Source: Ricinus communis (Eukaryota > Streptophyta > Magnoliopsida > Malpighiales > Euphorbiaceae). From it: a stretch of DNA of 64,000 nt. A program made the translations under genes and the position numbers. Shown here piece by piece: positions 48,611 to 61,790 of this stretch. The DNA is taken from positions 7,502,001 through 7,566,000 of the forward strand of contig NC_063256.1 in NCBI RefSeq assembly GCF_019578655.1, in the 5' to 3' direction. The notes beneath the pieces are model-generated. The model was not told where the DNA came from and did not search any database. It was given only the letters and a program-made list of their open reading frames with translations. Each line of letters begins with the position of its first letter. Position 1 is the stretch's first letter.

Positions 48611-50419
48611 GAACATTATTAGGCCAGGAAAATTTATAAAAGAATTCCTCGTAAGTTGCTGAATAACAAAAACATAAATCCTATAAATAATTTATTTAAT
48701 GTTAGCAATACATAAATACTATATTTGCTTTAATTCATAAAATATACTATATTTATTTTATCAAATAAAACAACCATATATTTTTTTTCTTTTACTATTC
48801 TTCTAATATTTTTTTTTATTGTTTATTGTGTTTTCTCTTTATTCAACATGTTTCATGACTTGAAATAATGTTTTCAGAATTCGTAATTCACTTGATAAGT
48901 TAACATGTTTTGATTAAAATTTACTTTAGTTGATAAACTTATTGACTTTGTAGTAAAGGCTAATTTCTAAAGTTATTTTGACTTATAAAGATAAAAAGAG
49001 AAAGAAGGTTACCAAATAAGAACTCTAAAAATAATAACTAATGAGGTAAAAGAGATTTAATATTATAATAGATACAAAAATAAATTTGATACATTTTTAG
49101 CATGGCGGTGCTTTCTATTATTTTTATTGACTTTATTCACTTGACTTTTATAAAAGGATAAAATGTTATTTCAAAATTTAATCTGATCTTGAAAAAAAGT
49201 GCGAAAAAAATACATCAATATTGTAATGTCACACTTATTTTTTCTCTTTCAACTTTTCTTTTCTTTCAAGTACTTAAGGTTTATGTTTAAAATTGGCTTT
49301 TGCCACCAGCAACCAACCCTATAGTTTCAATTATGTTTGTTTTTTATTTATTTATTGTTTTCTCTGTTCAAGTAAAGTCTTTGTTTATAGATTTTATCTT
49401 AATGTTGTTTTGTATTGGATTTATTGATGGCCTGTTGTTCTTTTAATGCAAGATTTTATGATTGTGGCCTCTAAATGGCCAGATGGCGCCTCTCTAGCTC
49501 TTAGTGTCTTATGGGTGTCTGTTATCTAGCGGATGTAGGTGAGGAAGAGAAAGAATTGCTGCTTTCTTAATTGCGATGAGTGTAAAGAAAAAATCCAATC
49601 TTGGTCTGGCTTTTTTGTCGATCCCCTATCATTCATACTAAAAAGCAACGAATTTCTTGTGTTATTAGGAGCCTATTTGTGTTGCTGTAAGTTACCAGTG
49701 GATATGCGTTCAAGCAAGTAACCTTATTCTTTTGAGCTTTTGGCTAAAGGTCTAGTGGCTCCTCATGGCTCGGGTGATTAGGTTCTTGTTGGCCTTGATG
49801 GTAGTATCTGAGTTGAAGAATACGGGTTTGTTTGGTAAAAGAGAGGTTATGCATAAACCTTTTAGCATTGTCTCATGCATTATAGGCCTCAGAGCCGATT
49901 TTATTGTGGGTTTTAAGCCCATTCTTTTGAGTTTAATGGCTTTATGCGCAGAAAGCCTAAGTTCGTAACACAGGGATCTCTTTTAATTTTTCTTTTTTTA
50001 AAATGGGTAAAATTGCATTTATGTACCAATTAATTCATTAAGGGTTGCACCCATCAAATTTTATTGGGCTTTAAAGCTCGAGATGGGCTCTGCTTTTTTA
50101 TCAATTTCAACTATGTTTACTGCCTTCTTCGAGCGAAATTTGCGTGACGACGAAGCGAAAGTCACCGCCAAATACGTGTCTTTCGACTAACGAATAAACG
50201 CAGCTTCCTGCCTTTATTGTCGCAAGGACAAAGCTGTCCCTGCCCACCCACCTTTTAATTCTGCATACGCTCTCTCAACAACAGGGACAGAATTGTAATT
50301 CAACAACAGTTTGAAGCTCCCTCAATCTCTTGCTTATCATCATCAAACGCCTATCTCTATCTGAAACAATCCTCAAATTCTCTGTTTTGTTTAGATCGTT
50401 TGATTTGATCAAGTCATCA
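48611..50419. other. Intergenic region and ATG18 upstream DNA
   Basis: AT-rich to about 49.3 kb; then a less AT-rich stretch (49.4-49.98 kb) with open frames of 60-67 codons that could be a transposon remnant but match nothing I know. The 50.1-50.4 kb part should carry the ATG18 promoter and leader; no clear TATA box. Confidence 0.4.
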
Positions 50420-53275
50420 ATGGCGACTCTCTCCGCTTACTCTTCTCCTCCATGGCCAAATCCAAACCCAAACCCTAACCTTCTATCTCCACAAAACGAA
50501 GTCGTTGAAGGACTTGACTCACCGCCACCCCCACCCCCACCGCCACCAGAGTCGCAATCCCAATCATACGAGACTCTTTCTTCAATTATGCCCCAAGATC
50601 ACTGCATCCCCGATCACTCGGACCCTAATCCTAATTATCATCACCACGCTCGACCAGCGGCTGACTCATCAACTACCTCTCCGCCTTCTTCGCCGCCCAT
50701 TTCATTACTACACCTCTCATTTAACCAAGATTTCGGCTGTTTCGCAGCGGGCACGGACCATGGGTTTCGAATCTACAACTGCGACCCGTTTAGAGAGATC
50801 TTCCGGCGTGATTTCGATCGCGGCGGCGGCGGCGGAATCGGTGTCGTAGAGATGCTATTTCGTTGTAATATATTAGCTCTTGTTGGCGGTGGCTCAGAGC
50901 CTCAGTATCCTCCTAATAAGGTGATGATTTGGGATGATCATCAAAGCAGATGCATCGGCGAGCTGTCATTTAGGTCAGAGGTCAGATCGGTGAAGCTAAG
51001 AAGGGACAGGATTATCGTGGTTCTTGAACAGAAGATTTTTGTGTATAATTTCGCGGATTTAAAGCTTTTGCACCAGATTGAGACAATTGCAAACCCTAAA
51101 GGGCTCTGTGCAGTGTCGCATGGTGCGGGTTCTTTGGTTTTGGTGTGTCCTGGATTACAAAAGGGTCAAGTTAGGGTTGAGCATTATGCCTCGAAACGGA
51201 CTAAGTTTATTATGGCTCATGATTCCAGGATTGCTTGTTTTGCTCTTACTCAGGATGGCCAGTTGTTGGCTACGGCTAGCACCAAAGGTACTCTTGTTAG
51301 GGTTTTTAACACTGCTGATGGTTCCTTGCTGCAGGAGGTAATTCTTTTTGTTTACTCCTTTTCATTGGCATGTATTAGATTGCCATTAATTGATGTTTGC
51401 TAAAACTTACCATAATTGAAGTGTTATGTGATGTTTATATTTTGGTAAGTTTTGAGCGAGTGTCGAAGCAAAAGTACATAGAATTAAGAATGAATGCTGC
51501 GTTTTGAAAATACATGTAGTCTCTATGCTGGGGATAAGTGACAATTTAATGTGTTTGAGAGAAGTTTTAAGTTATTGTTTTTGAGAGTTTTTTGAACTAA
51601 ACAATTAAAATGCTCTTTTCCCTGGAAGTTCTTGCAACTATAAATTTTGAATTTGAATTGAGGAGATGCTATTATTTTGTCAGCCTCCGAGCACAAGATT
51701 GAAGCTTAAGCTTAAGCTAAGTTTAGGAAGATTAACATTTTTATTGGCTTTTAAGTACTCAAGCTCTCTCTTTTCCTCTGTTCCTCTTCTTTCTTTCTAG
51801 TGTACAATGTTATGGATTTGAATCATAGTATCTCCTGTGAATAAGGCATCTGTCACGAATTCATGATATTATGTGAAGATTATTTTGATATTCAAGTTGT
51901 AATTGTGAGAATACTTGTACTTCTGTAATTCCTTTTGTCATCTAGCTTGATATATTGGCAATGCTATTTGAGAGAAAGGGTTACTTGCTTCGGCTTTCTT
52001 TGCTCATTAAAATGAAAGCTCTTTCTCTGGGTAGAACCTGAAATAGTTACTGGTTCATGAATTTCTATTTTAAAACAAAATGGATCCTCAACTGCAGGTA
52101 AGGAGGGGTGCAGATAGAGCAGAAATATATAGTGTGGCATTCTCTTCAACTGCCCAGTGGTTAGCAGTCTCAAGTGACAAGGGCACTGTTCATGTTTTCA
52201 GCCTTAAGACTACTCCTGGATCCCTAGGGACTGATAGGTCACGTAACACAACCGATCCTAATGTTGGTGTTTCGTCTCCCACCTCATCTTTATCCTTCTT
52301 TAAAGGTAAGGTTGCTATTTGTAACTAAGGATGTTGTTACATCAAGCATTATTGGCAAGTAAGGTATGCGCAGAATTTTCTATCACATGTCATCCTCACG
52401 CTCTGTCATGGCACACGCATGCGCATACACACAACTGAAGGACCTGAATTCCCAAACATATGTTGGTGTCTATATAAATTGTGGACACAAAAGTGCAAAA
52501 ACTTAATTTTCCAAATTCACTATGATCATGCATTTAGGATAATTAAACTTTTCAAATGCCAATATCCAAGTGTGGGTAGGCAAGCTTTTCCATTTTTTTA
52601 GATAAAGAAATAGGCTGTTTGCAAGTTACTACAAAATAGTTTTTCTTGTCTGGTAAAGTTTGGATGAAGTTTCACCTGGTAATACTCAGGTTGGTTATTC
52701 CAATATACGAGGGATTGAAGGGAGAATGAATTTTATATTTAATGCTATGCGGTGTTCAGTAGCACCCTTGATAGATAGCTTTCTTTGTGTCTTTTGTATA
52801 TGTGGCTTAACTTGTTTTACCTTGCAGGGGTTTTACCAAAGTATTTCAGCTCAGAGTGGTCAGTAGCTCAGTTTCGTTTGGTTGAGGGCTCTCATTACAT
52901 TGTTGCTTTTGGTCACCAAAAGAATACAGTGGTAATTCTTGGATTGGATGGAAGGTAAGGAAACAATGGTTTAGGGACCGTAGTGAAGGAGGTGGTTCAA
53001 ATGCTAAATAAGAGTAACTTCAATTGCTCAGCTTTTGCACTTGTTTAATCTTACTTATGTCTGGTAACTGGTAGATTAACCAAAACTAGTTTACGAAAAT
53101 CGACTATCCTGCTTGTTGGATTATTTTCTCCAGGAGAAAGTTTTTGGAGGTGATTGTTGATATGAGATTGGTTTGTAATTGCAGCTTCTATAGATGTCAG
53201 TTTGACCCGGTGAATGGTGGAGAGATGTCTCAACTCGAATTCCACAACTTCTTGAAACCTGAAGCAGCCTTCTGA
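50420..53275 (+). CDS. ATG18A: ATG18a-type autophagy protein (PROPPIN, 447 aa)
   Basis: WD40-type seven-bladed propeller that binds PI3P (and PI(3,5)P2) and works with ATG2 in autophagosome expansion. Exons: 50420-51337, 52098-52305, 52828-52954, 53185-53275, phases consistent. The first about 95 residues are a Pro/Asn/Ser-rich, probably disordered tail. The propeller begins [20 protein letters not shown]. The strongly conserved block [20 protein letters not shown] precedes [11 protein letters not shown]. The phosphoinositide-binding RRG triplet is residues 308-310 ([12 protein letters not shown]) and starts exon 2. The C-terminus ends [20 protein letters not shown]. It matches Arabidopsis ATG18a (425 aa) better than other ATG18 members. 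The ATG at 50420 fits the family N-terminus. Confidence 0.93.
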
Positions 53276-56207
53276 AACGACATTTTTATGTTTCAATGCC
53301 TTGCAGAGAGATAATATACTATATTTTTCAACTCTTTGTTGGTGTTTCCGCAAATTAACTTCATCTAGAAAATGCTGCATTATGCTGTAAATATGTAACT
53401 ATGCATCTGTAAAGTGTTCTAAAAAAAAAAAAAAAAAAAAAAAGGAAAAAAAGAAAAGAAAAAAGAAGAGAATGAGATCATTATCTCTGTTTATGTTGTA
53501 ACTATATCTTTATCTGAAAACAAGACTATTCAGTCATTTATGAAATCTATAAGTTGAGATAGATTGTGTTGGAGGCATAGATTCGGATTTGAGAATTTTC
53601 AAAAGCTACATCCATTCAGCTTATGATGCTTTAGAGGATGTGAGCAAATTTAAGAACAGGTCCGCGAGGTTTGAATTTCTGTGGGCTTTCTAGAAACTAT
53701 TAGTACCATTAATTCAATATTTGCAATTGTTTTTTGAGTAAATATCTCTGTGGGCTTTATGGAAACTATTACCTGAAAGTACAGCACGATGAAGTTTTAC
53801 CATCTATCGCCTAAAATTATGTACGCTAGAACAGAGAAAGGGTTAATTTGCCCTTTTAAATCTTTTCAGTAGATAATTATATAAATTTATGTTTAAAATT
53901 AAATACGTAAAATTTAAATTTTTTGACACTTTTGAATTTATTGTAAATATTAAATACGTTTAATTCAAATTATTTAAGAGATAAAATAATATTTTTAAAT
54001 TTAAATATTTAAATCATTAATTTATTGATATCTACATAATACCATATTTAGTAAAATCTTAAATTTTAAATTTAATTAATATGAAAATGGTAAATTATGG
54101 GCCTATTTATTAAAAAAAATTAAATTTGACTTTTTTATCCTTAAAAATTGAAATTTTAAATTTTTTTCAAATATATTTGCATCACTAGATATTGTATTTA
54201 TAATAATATTGTTTAATTTTTATAATTTAATTAAAATTTAAGGATCTAATGTTATTTTTAAAAAAAATATTGAAATTGGTGTATTTGATATCTTTAGATA
54301 TAAATTTAAAAAATTATTTACTGAAATAGTATAAATTGAATATATTTAATCCTTGAATATAAATTGAGGATATAAATTGACTCTTAGTCTAAGCTGGAAC
54401 TACTACAATCTCATAAATCATACTTCAAAATGCTGTTTAATTTCCTATGATGGAGTTTCAGATTTCAGTTTCTCTTTTGTTAGGTGTGGTGTCTTTTTGA
54501 GACTTTCGAATGCTTGGGAGAGTTATTATGAGTCATTTTATATATTGATCGGGAGAATTATTATGAGTTATTTTATATATTTCAAGCTCACAAATAAGGT
54601 TTGAAGAGTTGCATTTCTGCCTTTTTGGGTGGCGCACAACGAAGGCAATGGTGATAGCTTTTCGATTTTACCATTGGCGTAAAATTGTTGGGCTTCTTTT
54701 TTTTTTTTTTTTTTTATCTATAATAATAATAATAATAATTTCTTTTTTGAGAAGTTTGGGCTTCTTGTATGTTTAGAGCTCTTATAGTAATAATTTTTAA
54801 ATTCATTAGCAAGAAAGAAAAAAAAAAAAAAACAAAACAAAAGCTCATATATGGGTTTCGGATGAAATCAGGGGATAGTATTGCTCCTGCGAATTATGTG
54901 CTATTGCACTGGACGTGTGCGATGGGCACATGAATTGTAAACATCTCTACTCTCGGACAGCTCCTGAAATTTCTTGACAGTGTTTGGAACTTCAGACGAG
55001 GTTTCTGATTTCCATTCTTGCTTCTTTGGCTTTTGGGCATTTTAGGTTTAAGACAAAATGAAATGACATTTCCATTTTTGTCTCTAGCTAGCTGACTGTA
55101 CTTGCAGTGGTTTGGCTTGGAGCTTCCATTTCTTTACTAGAACACTGATTATGAGTGTGTATGTTCTCTCGGAATCCATATTCTTTTTTACTATGATAAT
55201 TATATAAATTGAGGTGAATAGGTGATGGTTACAGTTAGAAAATACAATTACATAGGGTTGATCATTATATAAATTGAGGCACAACTTATAGATTTGACTC
55301 TCATTAATATCACAGCTAATATTCTTGACTGAAAAACTAAAAAGGAATAAGAGGCAACAACTCAAATCTTTCTTTGTTTACTAGAAATTCTGTGAAATGA
55401 TACAAATCTCAAGGTGATACCTAACAATTTTATTATGAGTGCACTTGGGAATTGTGGTTTGACTGAATCATAAACCTTGAAGAACCACCCTTTTCTCTGT
55501 AATTAACCTTTTCTTTTTCCTTGTTTGGCAGTTTTTTGGTTTCATCACCATGTGGTTTAGAAGACAATGGTCAATGATGCGCCTGAATGATCATGTGGGT
55601 GACATCATGGCATATCATCTTACCTCTTGCAAATTAAGAATCTCATTACCATGCAAGTGGTAAGAAAATAGAACCTAACTGTATATATATATATTCAGAC
55701 AAGTGTGAGAGGTTTGTTCATTCAGCCGAAAGTGAATACCAATTATTGTATACTGTAAGCCACCGTACTTGTAACTAATAATAATGAAAAGCTAAATAGG
55801 AACAGAGTGAATGCAAATAGCTTTTAGGTACAAGTTGTGCTGGGGTAAGATTACTGTAATGGAAGTCATTTACAGATTGGAAGATTGACTTACATGAGCT
55901 TAATAACTGGAGCAAATTTACTATAAGGTTATGGGAGAGTACGTTTGGATTTTTTATCTTCTGTACGCATTGGTATTGTTGTAAATGAATAAATTATAGA
56001 ATTGTTAATTTAAAGACCATGTGCACTACTGATGAAATTTGAGTAAGAAAATGACTGAGAAGAACGAAATCTTACACTCTGCACTTTCAGGGATTTACCA
56101 GTAATGAAATAGGACCATGTGAACACCTGATGAAATTTTAGTTCTGCTATGAGATTCTCTCTTTATTATATAATTTTTCCAGAAACCTAAATTTATATAT
56201 CCACAAC
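53276..56207. other. Intergenic DNA between ATG18 and the first GST
   Basis: Contains the ATG18 3'UTR, a poly-A run (about 53420-53442), and a block at about 53840-54370 with weak inverted ends (TTTTCAGTAGATAATTATAT / TTTCAGTAAATAATTTTTTA) that may be another decayed Mutator-like element. No gene supported. Confidence 0.4.
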
Positions 56208-56216
56208 TATAAAAGG
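56208..56216 (+). promoter_or_regulatory. TATA box of the first GST gene
   Basis: TATAAAAGG, 80 bases upstream of the ATG; good consensus and spacing. Confidence 0.75.
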
Positions 56217-56287
56217 AGCAAAGGGTATCATCAGTTTCGCCTACACACAGTAAAACACAGATATAGACAGAGAGAAAAAAGAGAAAA

Positions 56288-57328
56288 ATGGCTCTGAAGC
56301 TGCATGGAGTAGCCATGTCGACTTGCACTTCGCTTGTGATAACATGTCTTCGCGAGAAAGGAGTAGATTTTGAGCTGGTTCCTATTGATCTTTTCGCTGG
56401 CGAACATAAGCAGCCTCCTTTTATTGCCAAGAATGTACATATATATGCCCTGAAATAGCAGAGAAGTCGTCTATTCTGCAGTTTTAAGTCTATCCTAATT
56501 ACAAGAATAAGTGTGCATATGATTTAACTATACTGCTGTGTATTTTGCATGCAGCCCTTTGGTCAAGTTCCAGTGCTTGAAGATGGCGATCTGACTTTAT
56601 TTGGTAACCTCTCTATCATTTCTTCCCTCCTATATTTTCTATATTTCACTATCATATGTGAGATTGAGATTTGCCTAATTATTTTGCTGGCTCTAATTTC
56701 TTGTTTTATTATTCTATTCTTTGAAGTTTTATGCAATAAGTAAATCTAACTTTTGGTTCTTGACCCCCCCAGAAAAAGAGAAAATCTTATTAAGGATCAA
56801 ATTAACCGAAAAGATCTCATTGTAATCACTTGACTGGAACAATAAAAATTGTTGTTTCTTTTTTAATCAGAATCTAGAGCAATCGCAGCATACATAGCAG
56901 AGAAATTCAAGGAAAGTGGGTACGATCTAATAAGGCATCAGAACCTAAAAGAAGCAGCAACAGTGAGGGTATGGACAGAGGTAGAATCTCAGCAATACCA
57001 TCCAGCGATAGCTCCAATTGTGTACCAACTTTACGTTAACCCTCTTAAAGGAGTTTCACCAGATCAAGAAATCATCGAGACCAACTTAGAGAAGCTAGGA
57101 AAGGTTCTTGACATATACGAAGCCAGGCTTAGCACCAGCAAGTATTTGGCAGGAGATTTCTACAGCTTGGCGGATCTTCATCACCTCCCTTACACTTACT
57201 ATCTAATGAAGACCCATGCAGCTTCAGTTATCAATGAACGTCCTCATGTTAAGGCTTGGTGGGAAGATATCTCTTCCAGACCAGCTTTCAAGAAAGCTTC
57301 TGAGGGTATGACCTTTGGTGAGAAATGA
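56288..57328 (+). CDS. GSTF13: Phi-class glutathione S-transferase, GSTF13-like (217 aa)
   Basis: Cytosolic dimeric enzyme conjugating glutathione to electrophiles. Exons 56288-56434, 56555-56603, 56871-57328; the 49-base middle exon and 3-exon plan are standard for plant phi GSTs. The N-terminal thioredoxin fold has Ser11 in the active-site position (GVAMSTCTS), the cis-Pro motif GQVPVLEDGDLTLF, and ESRAI for glutathione gamma-Glu binding. The C-terminal helical domain has [20 protein letters not shown] and HVKAWWEDISSRPAF, closest to Arabidopsis GSTF13. Beyond the active Ser, the usual Arg of the phi-class helix 1 (S-x-x-x-x-RV) is replaced (SLVI). Confidence 0.93.
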
Positions 57329-57930
57329 TCAATTGAATTAGAGTTTCAACATTTTTCATTTAATCATACTCTGCGATCCATGAGTTTTTTTTTTTTTTTT
57401 AAATTAATACGTCAGATCTTGCTTTTGATGAATATTATGGATAGCAAATGTTGATTCTGAAACTTAATATTGTCTTTGAATATTGAAACTATTAAATAAA
57501 ATTAAGTTTCATGATTTACTTCTGTTCTTTCCATTCTTTTTAATTATCATGGGAAGAAGATTGTTCTTGGTAAGGTGCCTCATGTCATTCCTGAAATTCT
57601 GCTTGTTTCCGGCATATATGTGTTTGATCCAATTTTGGTTTGAATCGTGATTTATTCTGAAAAATCAATCCCAAAATCTTGGGAATTTGATGGAAACAGA
57701 AAATGATGCATGGTTTGAAACTGTATTATTGTATATAGATCAATTTGTAACATTTATTTGGCCATATAAACTAGTAAAATATTTATAGTCTTTTGTATCA
57801 AATAAAATTTATGACGACGGAGAGTTTATAACTTAATGAATGTTTGAGTATAAAAATTTTTCTTTTGATTTAATTAATTTTATTGACGAAATGATATTTT
57901 ATAGAATTTTAAATTTTTTATTAAATATAA
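57329..57930. other. 3'UTR of the first GST and AT-rich spacer
   Basis: No gene. Includes the likely polyadenylation region (AATAAA-like sequence near 57493-57500). Confidence 0.4.
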
Positions 57931-58618
57931 CTAGTCGTTTATTCGGGCGTTATATGACTGTTATTATTATTTTAATTATAAAATCAAGTTAATAGATATA
58001 ATTTAATAATTTTTTTAATATTTAATGTTAATTTATAAAAATTTTAAAATAATAACAAACGGACTATTTTTAAATATTCTTAATTTGCTAAAATTTTAAA
58101 CTATTATTTATACAATAATATAAAATTATTTATTAATTAATTCTAATATTATATAAAAATATATTAATATAATTGATATTACTATTTTCTAGAATTAAAA
58201 CTTTATTATGTTATTGAAAAATTAATTTATTATTAAATATAATATTAAAAATATAATTTAAGATATTATTTTCTAAAATTAGAGTTATTATCTAATTATA
58301 AAATTAATTTATTAGTTAATGTAATATTAAAATATAATTAATATGCTATGTTTTAAAATAGAATTAGTATTATTATTTGATTATGAAGCTATTTATTAGT
58401 TAATTAAAATATAATTTATGTGTTATTTCTTAGGATTAGAGTCGATATTTAATTAGGAATATAAATTATGAATCAATAAATTAATAAAAAAACTCTATAA
58501 TTATACATAACTTTGAATCCCATGTGTTAAAAGAAAATACATGTCAAAATAAAAATCTTATATGTCAAAAATTAAACATATATATCAAAAAAATTTAGGA
58601 CTCATAAATTAATATTTA
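57931..58618 (-). mobile_element. Helitron-like AT-rich repeat, copy 1
   Basis: Read on the minus strand it ends in a weak hairpin (GTCATATA...TAAACGAC) followed by CTAG and a T, as Helitron 3' ends do. It shares two long blocks with copy 2: the CTGTTATTATTATT...TTAATATTTAATGTTAAT end block and the TAATTAGGAATATAA...CATGTCAAAATAAA block. About 335 extra bases separate these blocks here. Confidence 0.35.
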
Positions 58619-58978
58619 TTAGTCGTATATACGTGTATTATACGGCTGTTATTATTATTTCGATTATAAAATTAAGTTGATAAATACAAAATAATAAATT
58701 TTTTAATATTTGATGTTAATATATAATAGTTTAAAAAATAATAGTAAATTAACTATATCTAATGCCCTTCTTAATTTTTAAGATTAGAGTCAGTGCTTAA
58801 TTAGAAATGTAACTTATTAATCAATAAATTAATATAAAAAAACTATAAAATTATATATAAACTTGAATTTTATGTATCAAAAATAATACACATGTCAAAA
58901 TAAAAAATTTATGTGTCAAAAATTAACCACACGTGTCAAAAAAATTAAATCTCACCAATTAATATATATATAGATAGA
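58619..58978 (-). mobile_element. Helitron-like AT-rich repeat, copy 2
   Basis: About 360 bases. On the minus strand it could start at A|TC (58978) and ends in a hairpin GCCGTATA-loop-TATACGAC followed by CTAA|T (58619-58622). It directly abuts copy 1 head to tail. Confidence 0.4.
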
Positions 58979-61712
58979 TATGATGGTAGACTTTTATAAT
59001 AAATGTTCATCTCTTTTTGTTTATATAATTAATTATATTAAATACAATAAAATAAAGAAATAAATAGCATAACAGTATCAATTTAGATATTTTTAATATA
59101 GCATAATATAAATTTTAAAAAATTGTATATATATATATATATTATTATATTATTATATAAGAGAATATTTTTTTAAATATAATTTTAAAAAATATAATTT
59201 ATTACAATAGAAAATTTATTTCTATCTATAACTAGCCTAAATTAGAAAACAAAATATTTTATAACTATATAAAATATTAGTATAGAGAGATTTTATTTTG
59301 TATGACTAATATATACTAGTAAGTAGCATATTAAGTAAGAAATAAATAAAAAAATTGAAATATAAAATAATTAAATTTGATTAAGAAAAAAAGAAGAAAA
59401 TCTACTTTTTATTATCGTATTTTATTTGATAAGAAAATATAATAAAAATATTATTTTTCCGAAATAGAAATAGAAATAGGAATAGGAATAAGACCAAAAA
59501 TTCAGAATGAAAAATCTTATATGGAAAAAAAGCACAATTAACCAAACCAAAAGCATACGTATTTGTATGTATGAAAGATATATTATTTGAATAGCACGCA
59601 AAAGGAAACCAAACTTTCATAAGCATTGATAAAAATATATAAGAAAAATTATTTATTTTAAAAAAATAAAGAATTTTCAAATGAAGAGTTATATATAATC
59701 AACTATGTAAGTGTTTTTTTTTTTAATCGATATTAGAATATTTAATTATAAAACAAATAGAATTTGGCTTTATTATAAGCAATTTTCAAAAAAGTTGGTT
59801 TGGATGTTTCAATTAAAGTGGTTATTAGGTGGGATAGACGCATCCTTTTAGATTAAATATTTTTGGTTAATCTTATTGATCATATCTTTGGTAATCCATT
59901 ACTTTCCCGCGTAAATGTTTTAATATTTATTTCATAGTCTATTCCTCCTGTCGTGTTCTAAAAGATGATTATGTTTAAGGTTGATGAAAGGGTATTTCTT
60001 CTAAACATTTATATATCGATTTTATAAATGTCTTTTAACGAATTTAAATGTTTGAATATTAGATTTGATATTATTTTTTTTACTATTTTCATAGAAGGAA
60101 AACTCAATACTTCATAATAGAGAACTATAAAACTCATTTAAAAGAAAAAAATTCTCATGATCCATAACTATAAAACTCCTCAAATACTAATATCTATTTA
60201 TTAAAAGTAATTAATAACAAAAGAAGAGACTATTATCAATCTAAAAGAGATACGTGATAAATAAAAAAATGAAATTTTAATAAGAAAATAAAAAAAAGAG
60301 AGAGAAAAAACTGTTAAAATTTTTCTTTTTTTTCTTGAAACTATTGATTAATAATGGTAAAAGAAAAAAGAAAATTAATTGGAAAGAAAGAGTATATGAG
60401 CTAGCTAATATTTTCTTAATTACAAAATTATGGCCTTAATTGCGTTCAAATAATATATTACACAATACAAATGTGGATTTAAAAGTTTGATTGTGATGTC
60501 AGTGCACAGGAACATCGAAAAATTAAATAAATCAATGAATTTAAAAAATGTGTTGGTCATTTCCATTTTCATTTTTATTTTTATTTTTATTTTTATTTTT
60601 ATTTTTATTTTTATTTTTATTCGGGTAGTCTTTTAATAATATTCAGACTCTGAAATAAGGGCAGGAATCCATCTTTGAAAGATTAGTCTCACCTACCCAC
60701 TCCAACGGATGAATATTTAAATAATAATAAAAAAAGTCAAAAGAGCAAAAGGAAATTAAATATTTATAACCATCTAATTATTTGCAATCATTTTTCATAA
60801 TACTTTTTTCTTAACATGGCACATGTAATTTGTTATAACCGTAACTTTAATTAGATATCACATTAAATAAAGAAATTAAAGATTCTATTTTATTTTATTA
60901 TCTACTAAAAAATATCATTAACTAACTTATTAATATAATACTTATCATATTCCTTTGATTAGTTGTCCATCGGTATTCCATAAAAAAATTCAATTTGTAT
61001 AATTGGGATTAATCTAATAATAAGTATATATTTTAATTTCAATAAAGTTGTAAATTTAAAATTTTTATTCTTAATTTATAATTAGTAAAAAAAAAAAAAA
61101 AAAGAGAAGAGATTGAATTTTATTTAATTGTCAGCCACCTGCTATATGGATGTACCAGTACCACCTGCCTATGTATTTTATTTAGTATTATTGGGTGTAC
61201 TGGCATTTGACCACTGAGGTTGAATTTGGTAGGTTTAGGTTTGTATTTAGAATCCACAAATGGCGGAAAAGAGGTTTTGGCTACCCACCGGCGACGTATG
61301 TTAAAATTAAATTAATTGCATCGGCATCACCTTACCATGAAAATCTAACCAAATTTTGTATCTCTAATTCCTTAAATTTAGATGATTCACTCTTAAATTT
61401 GTGACCTTTATTCTAATTTATTAATATCGTAACATCTTGTTTTTAACCAACCGTGATATTAATTGTATAAAATTTGTAACTTATTTTAGCTTAGATGTAC
61501 AATTCCATCTAATGAAATTTAAAAAAAAAAAAATCTTTTAAATATTTTAATGGGAACAAACCTCTATTTTCCTTGACTTTTTAGCCTCGCCTGCTTTTTT
61601 ATATGAGAAGAAGAATAAAGAATTATGAAGATAAGATTATTATATCTTTATCTTGATTGGGCCATTTGTAGGAGAGGAAAGGGTCTTCTTTCCTCCTCCT
61701 ACTAATAGGCAT
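58979..61712. other. AT-rich spacer between the two GST genes
   Basis: No gene supported. Contains an (ATTTTT)n hexamer array, poly-A runs (about 61084-61102, 61520-61533) and TA-rich low complexity. Confidence 0.45.
60571..60621. repeat. (ATTTTT)n hexanucleotide array
   Basis: Eight to nine nearly perfect tandem copies of ATTTTT. Confidence 0.9.
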
Positions 61713-61718
61713 TATATT
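61713..61718 (+). promoter_or_regulatory. Possible TATA box of the second GST gene
   Basis: TATATT 78 bases before the ATG, the same spacing as in the first GST gene; weaker consensus. Confidence 0.45.
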
Positions 61719-61790
61719 CCTCAGTTCTCACACTTCACAGCAACGTCTCTCGTTTTTTCTTCATCACATCACAGTTGAAGGCACATCAAT

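Noticed and set aside
49539..49968. Two 60-67-codon frames as a small gene
   Set aside because: No shared exon structure, no recognisable domain; could be transposon debris but nothing specific supports it.
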